DNA of 64,000 bases, from assembly GCA_947466075.1 (NCBI GenBank), contig CANIBP010000034.1, positions 1 through 64,000 of the forward strand, written 5' to 3'. A program made the position numbers and the translations under genes. This DNA comes from Verrucomicrobiaceae bacterium (GTDB taxonomy: Bacteria > Verrucomicrobiota > Verrucomicrobiia > Verrucomicrobiales > Verrucomicrobiaceae). The notes under the pieces are model-generated. The model was given only the letters and a program-made list of their open reading frames with translations, did not search any database and had not been told where the DNA came from. Shown here piece by piece: positions 43,440 through 53,372 of this stretch (within the stretch, counting starts at the first letter, position 1; every line of letters starts with the position of its first letter).

Positions 43440-43541
43440 AAAGCTGTTTTAGCGGCTGGAGCCGAGCGATGCAAGATAGATGACGAAGAGGTCTGGCCGA
43501 TGCACCGGAATCTTACCTTGAGGCGTAAATAAGGGACAAAT

Positions 43542-43557
43542 TGGCAGGCAGAATGCT
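43542..43557 (+). promoter_or_regulatory. Candidate sigma-54 promoter of gltB
   Basis: TGGCAG-GCAGA-ATGCT fits the -24/-12 consensus (TGGCAC-N5-TTGCW) at 9 of 11 positions, including the GG and GC with exact spacing. It would start transcription about 40 bases before gltB, which agrees with a nitrogen-responsive gene. An rpoN gene was not seen in this window. Confidence 0.45.
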
Positions 43558-43607
43558 GGTTGATTTACGGAACGGAATCGCCTAAATGCGGCCCCCTTTT
43601 GACCCCA

Positions 43608-46600
43608 ATGACAAACACCGGACTCCCAGAGAAACAAGGACTGTATGACCCGAAGAACGAGCATGACGCCTGTGGCGTCGGCTTCGTGTGTCATATGAAG
43701 GGCAAAAAATCCCACCAGATCGTCGCGAATGCGCTGACGATCTTGGAAAACCTAGACCATCGCGGTGCCTGCGTGGAAGAAAACACCGGTGACGGAGCTG
43801 GCATCCTGATCCAGGCTCCCCACAAATTCCTCGTCAAAGCGGCCAAGGCGGCTGGCTTTGAACTGCCCGCACAGGGCCAGTATGGCGTAGCCAATATTTT
43901 CACCTCTCAGGACGCCGCGGTGCGTGCCAAAGGACAGGAAATCTTTACCAAGGTCGCTGCGGCGGAGGGTATGCCTGTGATCGGTTGGCGCGATCTGCCG
44001 ACGAACAATTCCACACTCGGAAAATCGGCGGTGGCAAGCGAGCCGTTTACACGTCAGGTCTTTGTGAAGCGTCATCCGAGTGCTGCGGACGATTTGTCCT
44101 TCGAGCGTAAACTCTATGTCCTGCGCAAGGTGGCTAACAATGCCATCCGCGTGGCTAAGATCGATGCGATGTGGTATGCACCCAGCTTTTCCTGCCGCAC
44201 GCTAGTTTATAAAGGCATGCTCACACCTCATCAGGTCGGTGCTTACTTCCTCGATCTCCAAGACCCGGACATGGAGTCTGCATTGGCGTTGGTTCACTCC
44301 CGTTTCTCGACGAACACCTTCCCGAACTGGGAGCGCTCGCACCCCTATCGCTATATTGCTCACAATGGTGAAATCAACACCCTGCGTGGCAACATCAACT
44401 GGATGAATGCGCGGCAGTCGCTGTTCGCTTCCGATCTCTTTGGCGATGACATCCAAAAGATCAAACCCGTGATCAATGCCGATGGCTCAGACTCGACTAT
44501 CTTTGACAACTCGCTCGAACTTCTCGTGCTCAGCGGGCGTTCGCTGCCACATGCGATGATGATGATGATTCCTGAGCCGTGGAGCGGTCATGAGTCGATG
44601 AGCGAGGCGAAAAAAGCCTTCTACGAATATCACAGCTGCCTCATGGAACCGTGGGATGGCCCGGCTTCCGTGGCCTTTACGGATGGCACGATGATCGGCG
44701 CCACGCTGGACCGCAATGGCCTGCGTCCGTCACGTTATTATGTCACGAAAGACGATCTGGTGATCATGGGTTCGGAAGCGGGCGTTTTGCCTGTGGCACC
44801 TGAAAATGTGGCCCACAAAGGCCGTTTGCAGCCAGGAAAGATGTTCATCGTGAACATGGAAGAAGGTCGCATCGTGCCGGATGATGAGATCAAGGAGAAG
44901 ATCGCCTGCGAGAAGCCCTACCGCGAGTGGCTGGACAAGCACCTCGTGAAGCTGGCTGATGTGAAGGATGCCGTCGAAGTACCGACAGCAGACCACAAGA
45001 CCGTACTGCAACGCCAGCAGGCCTTTGGCTACACCTTTGAAGATCTGCGCATGCTCATGGTTCCCATGGCACGCGACGGCGTCGAAGCTATCGGCTCCAT
45101 GGGCACGGACACGCCAATCGCCGTGCTTTCGAACAAGTCGAAGCTCATCTACGACTACTTCCACCAGCTCTTCGCGCAGGTCACCAACCCGCCCATCGAC
45201 TGCATCCGTGAGGAGATCATTACCTCATCCGTCACCACCATCGGAGCGGAAGGTAATCTGCTCGATCCGAAGCCCGAAAGCTGTCACCTCATTGAGTTGA
45301 AATCACCGATCCTGAGCAATGAAGAGATCGCCAAGCTCAAATCCATCGCGCAAGGCCAGTTCTCCTCGGCGACACTCGAAATCGTCTTTGATCCGAAGGC
45401 TGGCACCACGGGTCTCGAAAAGGCTATGGGCGAACTTTGCGCCAAAGCCGACAAACTCGTCGCCGAAGGCAAAAACATCCTCATCCTCACCGACCGCAGC
45501 GTTGGCAAGGACAAGGCTCCGATCCCGGCCCTACTCGCTGTCGGTGGTCTGCACCATCATTTGATCAAGCAGGGCACACGCACCCAGTGCGACATCGTGC
45601 TGGAGTCCGGCGAACCTCGTGAAGTGCACCACTTCTGCACGCTGATCGGCTACGGCTGTGGCGCGATCAATCCTTACCTCGCCTTTGAAACGCTCAAAGA
45701 CATGATCCGCCAGGGCATGCTGGTGAACATCGACCACAAGAAGGCGGTGTACAACTTCATCAAAGCTGCCACGAAGGGCGTGATCAAGGTCGCCTCGAAG
45801 ATCGGCATCTCCACGATGCAGAGCTATCGCGGTGCGCAGATTTTTGAAGCCGTGGGCCTCAATCAGGCCGTGGTGGATAAATATTTCACCAGCACGAGCA
45901 CCCGCATCGAAGGCGCGGACATCAACGTCATCGCGCAGGAGTCCATCCAGCGCCACAGCCACGCCTATCCCGATCGTGAGGCCAATTCACCCACACTCGA
46001 TGTCGGTGGTGAATACCAGTGGCGCAAAGAAGGTGAAGCTCACCTTTTCAATCCGCTCACCATCCACACACTGCAAAAAGCCGTCCGCACGGGCAGCTTC
46101 GACACCTTCAAAGCCTACAGCAAGCTGGTCGATGAACAGCTCAAGGAGCGCTACACCCTGCGTGGCCTGCTTGACTTCGTCGCGCAGACGCCTGTGCCGA
46201 TTGAGGAAGTGGAAAGCGTAGAAACAATCATGAAGCGCTTCAAAACAGGCGCCATGAGCTACGGCTCCATCTCAAGTGAAGCGCACGAAGCACTCGCCAT
46301 CGCTATGAACCGTGTCGGCGGCAAGTCGAACACCGGTGAAGGCGGCGAAGATCCTGAGCGCTACACTTGGACCAACGACAGAGGCGACTCGAAGAACAGC
46401 GCCATCAAGCAGGTAGCTTCAGGCCGCTTTGGTGTAACGAGCCTTTATTTGTCTCAAGCCAAGGAAATCCAAATCAAGATGGCCCAGGGCGCCAAGCCCG
46501 GTGAAGGTGGTCAGCTGCCTGGAGCCAAGGTTTATCCATGGATCGCCAAGGTGCGCCACTCGACCCCCGGTGTCGGTCTGATCTCGCCACCGCCGCATCA

Positions 46601-48194
46601 TGACATCTACTCCATTGAGGATTTGGCGCAGCTCATCCACGACTTGAAGAACGCCAACCGCGAAGCCCGCGTGAGTGTGAAGCTCGTCTCTGAAGTCGGC
46701 GTTGGCACCATCGCTGCCGGTGTGGCCAAGGCCCACTCCGACGTGGTGCTCATCTCTGGTTTCGATGGCGGCACGGGCGCATCGCCTCAGACCTCCGTTA
46801 AGCACGCCGGCATCCCATGGGAGCTCGGCCTCGCTGAAACGCATCAAACCCTTGTGCTCAATGACCTGCGCAAGCGCATCGTCGTCGAAGCTGACGGACA
46901 GATGAAGACCGGTCGCGATGTCGTCATCGCTGCTTTGCTCGGTGCTGAAGAATTTGGCTTCGCCACAGCTCCGCTCGTCACACTGGGTTGCATCATGATG
47001 CGTGTTTGCCACTTGAACACCTGCCCCGTTGGCGTCGCTACACAGGACCCGCATCTCCGCGCGAAATTCAGTGGTGATCCGCAATACACCGTCAACTTCA
47101 TGACGTTCATCGCTCAGGAAGTGCGTGAACTCATGGCCAAGCTCGGCTTCCGCAAACTGGAAGACATGGTGGGTCGCACTGATATGCTCGAAGCCCGTAA
47201 AGCCGTCGAACATTGGAAGGCCAAGGGCCTCGACTTCTCGAAACTGCTCTACCGTCCGAAAGTGGGTGCTGAGATCGGTCGCTTTTGCACCGAAGCTCAG
47301 GATCACGGCATCGACAAGAGCCTCGACATCACCATGCTGCTTCCGCTTTGCAAAGAGGCGATCGAGAACGGCACCAAGGTCAAAGCCGACGTCAACATCC
47401 GTAACATCAACCGCACCGTCGGCACCATCCTCGGCAACGAGATCACCAAGCGGCATTGGCACGGCCTGCCAGACGACACCGTGCACCTGCGCTTCCACGG
47501 CAGCGCGGGTCAAAGCTTCGGTGCGTTTGTGCCGAAAGGTGTCACGCTCGAGCTGGAAGGCGATGGCAATGACTACGTAGGCAAGGGACTCAGCGGTGGG
47601 CGCATCGTCATCTACCCGCCTGCTGGCAGCACCTTTGTCGCCGAAGAAAACATCATCGCAGGCAATACCGCGCTGTATGGCGCGACGAGCGGCGAACTCT
47701 TCCTCCGCGGCATGGCTGGTGAGCGCTTCGCCGTTCGTAACAGCGGTGTCGATACTGTCGTCGAAGGCGTGGGTGACCACGGCTGCGAATACATGACCGG
47801 TGGTCGCGTCGTCGTTCTCGGCATCACCGGCCGCAACTTCGCCGCAGGCATGAGCGGTGGTGTGGCTTACGTCCTCGATGAAAAAGGCGACTTCGCCACC
47901 CGCTGCAATGCTGGCATGGTCGATCTGCAAAAACTCGAAGACAAAGAAGAGATCGACAGCCTCTACGAACTCATCAAGAAACACGCTGACCTCACTAAGA
48001 GCCAGAAAGCCTTCAAGGTGATCGCCCTTTGGGAACAGATGGTGCCGCAATTCGTCAAGGTGATGCCTCGCGACTACGCCCGCGTCCTCAAGGCCCTCAA
48101 GAAGGCCAAAGACGACGGTTTGGTCGGCGACGATGCACTCAACGCCGCCTTCGAAGCCAACGCCCGCGACGTCGCCCGCATCGGTGGGGGTTAG
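43608..48194 (+). CDS. gltB: Glutamate synthase large subunit GltB
   Basis: A 1528-residue glutamate synthase alpha chain, which makes glutamate from glutamine and 2-oxoglutarate. ATG 43608 gives a 21-residue propeptide followed by the class II glutaminase nucleophile C22 in HDACGVGFVCHMKG. The FMN/synthase domain carries the [3Fe-4S] motif CIMMRVCHLNTCPVG, and the C-terminal GXGXG helix domain follows (AGNTALYGATSGELFLRGMAGE). All domains are complete. It is followed by gltD after 55 bases and preceded by a sigma-54-like promoter. Confidence 0.97.
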   Translation: MTNTGLPEKQGLYDPKNEHDACGVGFVCHMKGKKSHQIVANALTILENLDHRGACVEENTGDGAGILIQAPHKFLVKAAKAAGFELPAQGQYGVANIFTSQDAAVRAKGQEIFTKVAAAEGMPVIGWRDLPTNNSTLGKSAVASEPFTRQVFVKRHPSAADDLSFERKLYVLRKVANNAIRVAKIDAMWYAPSFSCRTLVYKGMLTPHQVGAYFLDLQDPDMESALALVHSRFSTNTFPNWERSHPYRYIAHNGEINTLRGNINWMNARQSLFASDLFGDDIQKIKPVINADGSDSTIFDNSLELLVLSGRSLPHAMMMMIPEPWSGHESMSEAKKAFYEYHSCLMEPWDGPASVAFTDGTMIGATLDRNGLRPSRYYVTKDDLVIMGSEAGVLPVAPENVAHKGRLQPGKMFIVNMEEGRIVPDDEIKEKIACEKPYREWLDKHLVKLADVKDAVEVPTADHKTVLQRQQAFGYTFEDLRMLMVPMARDGVEAIGSMGTDTPIAVLSNKSKLIYDYFHQLFAQVTNPPIDCIREEIITSSVTTIGAEGNLLDPKPESCHLIELKSPILSNEEIAKLKSIAQGQFSSATLEIVFDPKAGTTGLEKAMGELCAKADKLVAEGKNILILTDRSVGKDKAPIPALLAVGGLHHHLIKQGTRTQCDIVLESGEPREVHHFCTLIGYGCGAINPYLAFETLKDMIRQGMLVNIDHKKAVYNFIKAATKGVIKVASKIGISTMQSYRGAQIFEAVGLNQAVVDKYFTSTSTRIEGADINVIAQESIQRHSHAYPDREANSPTLDVGGEYQWRKEGEAHLFNPLTIHTLQKAVRTGSFDTFKAYSKLVDEQLKERYTLRGLLDFVAQTPVPIEEVESVETIMKRFKTGAMSYGSISSEAHEALAIAMNRVGGKSNTGEGGEDPERYTWTNDRGDSKNSAIKQVASGRFGVTSLYLSQAKEIQIKMAQGAKPGEGGQLPGAKVYPWIAKVRHSTPGVGLISPPPHHDIYSIEDLAQLIHDLKNANREARVSVKLVSEVGVGTIAAGVAKAHSDVVLISGFDGGTGASPQTSVKHAGIPWELGLAETHQTLVLNDLRKRIVVEADGQMKTGRDVVIAALLGAEEFGFATAPLVTLGCIMMRVCHLNTCPVGVATQDPHLRAKFSGDPQYTVNFMTFIAQEVRELMAKLGFRKLEDMVGRTDMLEARKAVEHWKAKGLDFSKLLYRPKVGAEIGRFCTEAQDHGIDKSLDITMLLPLCKEAIENGTKVKADVNIRNINRTVGTILGNEITKRHWHGLPDDTVHLRFHGSAGQSFGAFVPKGVTLELEGDGNDYVGKGLSGGRIVIYPPAGSTFVAEENIIAGNTALYGATSGELFLRGMAGERFAVRNSGVDTVVEGVGDHGCEYMTGGRVVVLGITGRNFAAGMSGGVAYVLDEKGDFATRCNAGMVDLQKLEDKEEIDSLYELIKKHADLTKSQKAFKVIALWEQMVPQFVKVMPRDYARVLKALKKAKDDGLVGDDALNAAFEANARDVARIGGG

Positions 48195-48249
48195 AATCCC
48201 ACCTCGCCCAACACGAACCAACAGACATCACTTTTTACACCGCTAGATC

Positions 48250-49728
48250 ATGGGAAAACCAACAGGCTTCATCGAATTCGAACGTGAACTACCCACCGAC
48301 CGCGACCCGCTTGAGCGCGTCAAAGACTGGAAGGAGTTTCATCTACACCTGCCCGAAGACCGTCTCAAAAAGCAAGGATCTCGCTGCATGGACTGCGGTA
48401 TCCCTTTCTGCCACAGCGGCAATCTCATCAGCGGCATGGCCAGCGGCTGCCCGATCAACAACTTGATCCCCGAGTGGAACGATCTGATCTACCGCGGTCT
48501 CTGGCGTGAAGCGCTGGATCGCCTGCACAAGACCAACAACTTCCCTGAGTTCACCGGCCGCGTCTGCCCCGCCCCGTGCGAAGGTTCCTGCGTGCTCGGC
48601 ATCAACAACCCGCCCGTCACGATCAAGAACATCGAAGTCTCGATCATCGATAAAGGCTGGGAAGAGGGCTGGGTGAAGCCCGAGCCACCGCAGAGTCGCA
48701 CCGGCAAAAAAGTCGCCGTCATCGGCTCCGGCCCCGCCGGCCTCAGCGCCGCAGCCCAACTCAACAAAGCAGGACATCTCGTCACCGTCTTTGAGCGTGC
48801 CGATCGGCCCGGCGGCCTCCTCATGTATGGCATCCCCAACATGAAGCTCGACAAGAACGACGTCGTCCTCCGCCGCGTGAAGCTGCTCGAAGACGAAGGC
48901 GTCTCCTTTAAGTGCGACGTCAACGTCGGCACCGACATCACCGCCGAGCAACTCCGCAAAGACTTCGACGCCATCATCGTCGCCACCGGAGCCACCAAGC
49001 CGCGTGACCTCCCGATCCTTGGCCGCGAATTGAAAGGCATCCACTTCGCCATGGACTTCCTCACGGCGAACACCAAGGCGGTGCTCGACCCCAGTGGTAA
49101 GTACATCACCGCAGACGGCAAGGACATCGTCATCATCGGCGGTGGCGACACCGGCACCGACTGCGTCGGCACCAGCGTCCGTCACGGCTGTAAAACCGTC
49201 ACCCAGCTCGAAATCATGGCCAAACCGCCCCTTGAGCGTGCGGCGAACAATCCATGGCCCGAATGGCCCAAGACCTACAAGATGGACTACGGCCAGGAAG
49301 AAGCCGCCGCCAAGTTCGGCGACGATCCCCGCGTCTATCTCACCACCGCCACCCACTTCGAAGGTGACGGTGATGGCAACGTCAAAGCCGTCCACGTCGT
49401 GAATGTCGAGTGGAAGAAAGACGACAAAGGCAACTTCGGCCCGCAGAAGGTCGCCGGCACCGAAAAAGTCCTCCCCGCGCAGCTCGTGCTACTCGCCATG
49501 GGCTTCCTCGGCCCTGAACAGCCTCTTCTAGATGCCCTCAATGTCGAGCGCGATGCCCGCAGCAATATCAAAGCCGAGCACGAAAAATACACCACCAGCC
49601 TCCCCGGCATCTTCGCCGCCGGCGACTGCCGTCGTGGTCAATCTCTCGTCGTCTGGGCCTTCAACGAAGGCCGCGGAGCCGCGAGAGAGTGCGATCGTTA
49701 CCTCATGGGACAGACAGACCTGCCTTAA
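48250..49728 (+). CDS. gltD: Glutamate synthase small subunit GltD
   Basis: A 492-residue NADPH-dependent glutamate synthase beta chain. The N-terminal cluster-binding cysteines are RCMDCGIPFCHSG and CPAPCEGSCVLGI, the FAD site is VAVIGSGPAGLSAAAQL and the NADPH site IVIIGGGDTGTDCVG. It passes electrons from NADPH to GltB. Both subunits together form the enzyme, so ammonium assimilation by the GS-GOGAT route is supported. Confidence 0.96.
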   Translation: MGKPTGFIEFERELPTDRDPLERVKDWKEFHLHLPEDRLKKQGSRCMDCGIPFCHSGNLISGMASGCPINNLIPEWNDLIYRGLWREALDRLHKTNNFPEFTGRVCPAPCEGSCVLGINNPPVTIKNIEVSIIDKGWEEGWVKPEPPQSRTGKKVAVIGSGPAGLSAAAQLNKAGHLVTVFERADRPGGLLMYGIPNMKLDKNDVVLRRVKLLEDEGVSFKCDVNVGTDITAEQLRKDFDAIIVATGATKPRDLPILGRELKGIHFAMDFLTANTKAVLDPSGKYITADGKDIVIIGGGDTGTDCVGTSVRHGCKTVTQLEIMAKPPLERAANNPWPEWPKTYKMDYGQEEAAAKFGDDPRVYLTTATHFEGDGDGNVKAVHVVNVEWKKDDKGNFGPQKVAGTEKVLPAQLVLLAMGFLGPEQPLLDALNVERDARSNIKAEHEKYTTSLPGIFAAGDCRRGQSLVVWAFNEGRGAARECDRYLMGQTDLP

Positions 49729-49753
49729 AAAGCCTAAAAGATCGAAAGACTCC

Positions 49754-49849
49754 ACCGCTTGTCGCAGCGGTAACGATCAGCAGTGTTTGCACTGCACTGA
49801 GGTATTTGTATGAGAACCCAACTCTTGGTCCCTTTGCGGTAAGACCAAG
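49754..49849 (+). other. Three hairpins after gltD
   Basis: In the 185-base gap before the protease gene lie ACCGCT-TGTCGC-AGCGGT (49754-49771), GCAGTG-TTTG-CACTGC (49780-49795) and CTTGGTC-N12-GACCAAG (49824-49849). None has a following T-run. They may process or stabilise the gltBD mRNA end or structure the protease leader. Confidence 0.5.
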
Positions 49850-49913
49850 CGTGCCCGGCTTTCTTCTGGCAAATCGTCGTCTTTCCGAGCATCATCACGG
49901 CCCGATTGTCTTC

Positions 49914-52900
49914 ATGCGGATGCGTTTTTTAGTTTTGCTCGTTTTACTCGCGGCCAGCAGTTGGTTGCGCGGGCAGATCGTGGTCGCTGGAAGACCGTTT
50001 GATCGCTCGTTGGCCGAGTCGGGCATCAAGGGCGAGTGGGTGCTGTATGAAAAAGGAGCACCGCAAAATGACGGCACACGTCGCTGGTTAACCAAAAACG
50101 TGCTCGTCGAATTGCAGCCGGGACGAACGGTGGCGGATCTTCAAGGCATGGCTGGTGTGGTAAAAACCGTGGCACATGGACAACTTGCAGTGGTTGAGTT
50201 TGCTGGAAATCCTGACGTTGCGCTTGCCGGAGCCGTGACGTTGAAAAAAATGGCCGCTGTAAGAAGTGCTGAACCCATGCTAGCGCGGCAATTGTTCCGC
50301 CGCTTCACTCCGAACGATCCGCTCTTCGGCTACAGCACTTCAAATGCCGGCTACCAGTGGCATTTGAAGAACACCGGTCAAAACGGGGCCAAGGCGGGCA
50401 TTGACGTGAATGTAATGCCCGCGTGGGACACGCGCAAAGGAACAGGCATCCGCATCGGTATCGTGGATGATGGCTTGGAACTGACACATCCCGATCTAGC
50501 GGCGAATGTCGATGCGCTCAATAGCTACGATTTCAACGACAAGGACGGCGACCCTTCTCCTGATGCGAAAAGCTTCCACGGCACCGCCTGTGCCGGCGTG
50601 GCAGCAGCACGTGGCAACAACGGCTTCGGCGTCAGCGGCTCTGCGCCGGAGGCGACCCTCGTCGGTCTGCGCCTCATCGCCGCACCCACTACTGACGCGG
50701 ATGAAGCAGATGCCATCGGCTACAAGCAGGACATCATTCAGATTAAGAGTAACAGTTGGGGGCCTTATGACAGTGCTTATGGCACCGGTGGACCTGGGAC
50801 TCTGACCCAAGCTGCCATGCAAAATGCAATCACGAACGGACGCGGTGGCAAGGGAACCATCTACCTCTGGGCAGCAGGCAACGGAAACTACAGCGGCGAT
50901 GATTCCAACTACGACGGGTGGGCAAACTCACCCATGGTCATCGCAGTCTCAGCTATCAATGATAAAGGTCGTGCTTCGTATTACAGTGAGCCGGGTTCCA
51001 ACATCCTTGTTTGTGCACCTTCGAACGGTGGCAAAGAAAGCATTACGACAACTGACCGCAGCGGTGCACTGGGATACAACGAAGATGGCGGCACGGTCGA
51101 GAATCCCGACTTTAACGACACTAATTACACCAATAGCTTTGGCGGCACCTCTTCGGCGACACCCACAGTGGCCGGTGTGGTGGCGCTGATATTGGAGGCT
51201 AATCCGAACCTGACTTACCGCGACGTGCAGGAGATTCTCGTACGCACGGCAGTGAAGAATGACGAATTCGATGGAGACTGGGTGCAAAACGGCGCGGGCT
51301 TTCATTTCAATGTTCGTTACGGTGCAGGGTTGGTGAATGCGCAGGCTGCCGTCAACATGGCAGCCACTTGGACCAACGTGGCCTCGATGCAGACGAAGGT
51401 GATCTCCCAGGCCAACCTCGCTCAGGCTATTCCTGATTATGATGAGAACGGCATTTCGCGTGCCTTCAGTGTGCCGCTCGCGGATAATCTGCGTCTGGAG
51501 CACGTCACAGTGAAGGTGAAGGCCACGCATCCTTATGTAGGCAATCTCGAATGGCGTCTTACCTCGCCAAGCGGAGTGAAAGTCCGCCTCGCCCGTGCGC
51601 GAACCAACGATAATAGCGCAAACCTCGACTGGACGTTCACGACGACGCATTTTTGGGGCGAACGCTCACATGGCGATTGGAAGCTCGAAGTGTTTGACCG
51701 CATGATCGACTACACTGGAACGCTGAATGAAGCGACGATCACTTTCCAAGGCACCTCCACGCCTAATGCGTTGCCTTTGCCAGTGTTAACATCGAACTGG
51801 CTCATCGTCGGACGTGAGGGCTGGGCGATGAACTACCAAATGACCGCTTCAAACTTCACCACCAACTTTGATGCTGGCCGCTATTTCTATGCTGGACTTC
51901 CAAATGGTCTGTCGCTGAACCCCACTACCGGCCTCATCACAGGAACGCCCACTGAGACAGGCGGATTTGAAGGCTATCAGGATGCCACGAACGCCACCGG
52001 CGCCAATAGTACCTATACTTACTTTTACATCCTCGGCGCAACACCTGCACTCTCCACCGCTGTCGAGCAGACAACGACGACCAAGATCATTCCCTTTGGC
52101 TCTGGTGATCCCGTTTTGCAAACCGCCGTCACCCACGATGGCACGGATGCCATTGCGACCGCTACAGTCGGTGATGAGGAGTATTCGGGGATCGAGTTTA
52201 CCGTGAATGGGCCCGCAAGGCTGGCTTTCCAATGGAAAGTGTCCTCCGAGAAAAATTATGACTACCTCGTACTCGCTGTGGATGGCTACGTGAAGGATTA
52301 CATCACCGGCGAGCAGGACTGGAAGCTTTCCAGCACCGACATGGGGTCAGGGCCGCACAACGTGGACATCTATTACGTGAAGGATGAAGCTACAGCCAAA
52401 GGACAGGACAAAGGCTGGATCGACGAGATGGTGATCACTCCCACCAACGCTGCGCCGGTGATGACTGCGGAGACCGTGCAGGCTTATCAGGGTGTTTACT
52501 TTCGTCATTCACTCACCGCCACGAATGCACCCTCGACTTTCGCCGCAGATAATCTGCCTACAGGGCTAACGCTGCACGCGTCGTCCGGCTTGATCTATGG
52601 CAGCGTCACCGCCATTGGCAGCTATCCTGTGACGGTCTATGCCACGAACACTTTTGGAACTAGCACAGCGGTGATTACGATCGTTGTCGGCACCGTCACC
52701 CAAGGTCTTGCCGAGGCCATCGACGCTCCAACTCAACCCATCACCACCACGGGTGATCTGACATGGATTCCTCAACGGCTCTACACGCATGACGGCAGCG
52801 ACGCCGCCCGCAGCGGAGCCATCACAGATCTACAGCAAACCACGATGAGCACTACCGTCACTGGCCCGTGCAAGGTTAGCTTTTACTGGGGCATCTCCTC

Positions 52901-53372
52901 TGAGCAGGATTACGACTTCATGCGCTTCTACATCGATGCTGTCGAAAAAGTGGCGATCAGCGGCGAACTGGGATGGACGCGCAAAGATTTCATCCTCGCC
53001 GCAGGAACTCACACGTTGAAATGGACCTACAGCAAGGACGAAGCCACCGCCAGCGGACTCGACTCTGGTCTCGTGGACCAATTCAGCATCAGCCAAGACA
53101 ATGACGGCGACGGTATCTATGCCGATGCAGAGGCTTGGTTTGGCACTAGTGATAGCGATCCCAACAACCGCCCACAGACGGTATTGAGCCGCAACACCAG
53201 CACCACGCTTCAATTCCAGTCCGTCTCCGGCAACGATTACCGCATCGAATACAGTGACGATTTGTTAAAATGGACGCCTGTCATCATCACCGCCAACGGA
53301 TCAAGCACGACCTGGACGGACCTGAACGCCGTGAACAAAACGCGGCGATTTTATCGCGTCACCATTCCCTGA
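49914..53372 (+). CDS. Secreted S8 (subtilisin-like) protease with accessory domains
   Basis: A 1152-residue exoprotein with a signal peptide (MRFLVLLVLLAASSWLRG). The subtilase triad is D185 (GIVDDGLELTHPDL), H222 (SFHGTACAG) and S413 (GGTSSATPTVAG). A proprotein-convertase P-domain follows (about 520-610), then two putative-Ig (cadherin-like, LPTGL/LTGTPTE) domains alternating with two copies of a beta-sandwich, and a terminal YRIEYSDDLLKW module typical of verrucomicrobial surface proteins. It should cleave proteins outside the cell and may be surface-attached. An N-terminal propeptide lies before residue 150. The frame is intact. A second in-frame ATG at 49920 is possible. Confidence 0.9.
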   Translation: MRMRFLVLLVLLAASSWLRGQIVVAGRPFDRSLAESGIKGEWVLYEKGAPQNDGTRRWLTKNVLVELQPGRTVADLQGMAGVVKTVAHGQLAVVEFAGNPDVALAGAVTLKKMAAVRSAEPMLARQLFRRFTPNDPLFGYSTSNAGYQWHLKNTGQNGAKAGIDVNVMPAWDTRKGTGIRIGIVDDGLELTHPDLAANVDALNSYDFNDKDGDPSPDAKSFHGTACAGVAAARGNNGFGVSGSAPEATLVGLRLIAAPTTDADEADAIGYKQDIIQIKSNSWGPYDSAYGTGGPGTLTQAAMQNAITNGRGGKGTIYLWAAGNGNYSGDDSNYDGWANSPMVIAVSAINDKGRASYYSEPGSNILVCAPSNGGKESITTTDRSGALGYNEDGGTVENPDFNDTNYTNSFGGTSSATPTVAGVVALILEANPNLTYRDVQEILVRTAVKNDEFDGDWVQNGAGFHFNVRYGAGLVNAQAAVNMAATWTNVASMQTKVISQANLAQAIPDYDENGISRAFSVPLADNLRLEHVTVKVKATHPYVGNLEWRLTSPSGVKVRLARARTNDNSANLDWTFTTTHFWGERSHGDWKLEVFDRMIDYTGTLNEATITFQGTSTPNALPLPVLTSNWLIVGREGWAMNYQMTASNFTTNFDAGRYFYAGLPNGLSLNPTTGLITGTPTETGGFEGYQDATNATGANSTYTYFYILGATPALSTAVEQTTTTKIIPFGSGDPVLQTAVTHDGTDAIATATVGDEEYSGIEFTVNGPARLAFQWKVSSEKNYDYLVLAVDGYVKDYITGEQDWKLSSTDMGSGPHNVDIYYVKDEATAKGQDKGWIDEMVITPTNAAPVMTAETVQAYQGVYFRHSLTATNAPSTFAADNLPTGLTLHASSGLIYGSVTAIGSYPVTVYATNTFGTSTAVITIVVGTVTQGLAEAIDAPTQPITTTGDLTWIPQRLYTHDGSDAARSGAITDLQQTTMSTTVTGPCKVSFYWGISSEQDYDFMRFYIDAVEKVAISGELGWTRKDFILAAGTHTLKWTYSKDEATASGLDSGLVDQFSISQDNDGDGIYADAEAWFGTSDSDPNNRPQTVLSRNTSTTLQFQSVSGNDYRIEYSDDLLKWTPVIITANGSSTTWTDLNAVNKTRRFYRVTIP

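Noticed and set aside
43451..43466. GCGGCTGGAGCCG hairpin upstream of the MBL gene as another copy of the palindromic repeat
   Set aside because: The stem is only five bases and the sequence differs from the repeat inside the fusion gene.
46419..48221. 600-codon open frame antisense to gltB
   Set aside because: It is a shadow of the GC-rich gltB codons; the forward frame has all catalytic and cluster motifs.
48343..49395. 350-codon frame opposite gltD
   Set aside because: Composition is a mirror of gltD codons; no start signal or domain.
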